From: Anaerolineales bacterium UBA6663
GTDB lineage: Bacteria > Chloroflexota > Anaerolineae > Anaerolineales > UBA6663
Direction of reading: 5' to 3'
Length of the DNA: 12,942 bases
NCBI GenBank assembly: GCA_002455335.1
Contig: DKKP01000151.1
Span: 3,722 to 16,663, forward strand
Notes under the pieces: generated by a model
What the model was told of the DNA's origin: nothing
The model's database searches: none
The model's input: only the letters and a program-made list of their open reading frames with translations
In this document: positions 12,859-12,942 of the stretch, piece by piece
Layout of the letters: every line of letters starts with the position of its first letter
How positions within the stretch are numbered: the first letter of the stretch is position 1
Made by a program: the position numbers and the translations under genes

Positions 12859-12942
12859 ATGTCTACGCCTCCCCTGCGCACCCTGACCTGCCCGACCTGT
12901 GGCGCCCCGATCAGTTTCGCCGACCAATCCCGGGAGGCGACT
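12859..12942 (+). CDS. Zinc-ribbon-domain protein, N-terminal fragment
   Basis: The first 28 codons are present and the gene runs off the right edge. The start reads MSTPPLRTLTCPTCGAPISF, with one CPTCGAP zinc knuckle (C11, C14) typical of zinc-ribbon proteins; the second knuckle would be outside the window. The ATG at 12859 has GGAG six bases upstream and a plausible promoter. It is divergent from the YitT gene. The function cannot be called from this fragment. Confidence 0.7.
   Translation, partial: MSTPPLRTLTCPTCGAPISFADQSREAT

Noticed and set aside
11783..12886. Plus-strand open frame of 367 codons opposite the YitT gene
   Set aside because: Antisense shadow that runs through the palindromic repeat and past the real start of the zinc-ribbon gene in another frame.

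Overview
The window is GC-rich and gene-dense. It looks like the chromosome of an uncultured or environmental bacterium, most likely Chloroflexota (Anaerolineae-like). The clues are Opp-type transporters paired with GntR-LacI regulators, a P/A/T-rich linker after the lipoprotein cysteine, LysM/fasciclin surface proteins, and palindromic repeats rich in 'GCGAAG'. This taxonomic call is inference only. No rRNA, tRNA, CRISPR array, insertion sequence or phage gene was seen.

Positions 1-6773 (all minus strand) hold an Opp/Dpp-type ABC importer locus, read right to left: a GntR-LacI fusion regulator (TTG start, AraR-like operator under its promoter), a family-5 solute-binding lipoprotein, two permeases, and two ATPases, the last cut off by the window edge. 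The permease and ATPase genes are packed with 2-base gaps or 4-8-base overlaps. The binding protein is separated from the permeases by a long stem-loop. The sugar-type regulator and the C-terminus of the binding protein suggest an oligosaccharide importer rather than a peptide importer.

Positions 6863-9316 hold a nucleotidyltransferase-fold protein (minus) and a secreted protein made of two LysM-FAS1 modules (minus), followed by a roughly 300-bp divergent promoter region.

Positions 9317-12646 hold a small YggX-like Fe(II)-trafficking protein (plus), which runs tail-to-tail into a probable three-gene minus-strand operon: YitT-family membrane protein, M20-family peptidase homologue with altered metal ligands, HAD phosphatase. 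The two converging genes share a palindrome over their stop codons, so both proteins end in T-Q-D-G.

Positions 12647-12942 hold a palindromic repeat, a candidate promoter, and the start of a plus-strand zinc-ribbon protein cut off by the right edge.

Most of the content is ordinary metabolism and transport. The best leads are the AraR-like operator on an Opp-type importer, the duplicated LysM-FAS1 protein, the M20 homologue lacking canonical metal ligands, and the palindromic ends of yggX and the HAD gene. I did not find a clear new multi-gene system.
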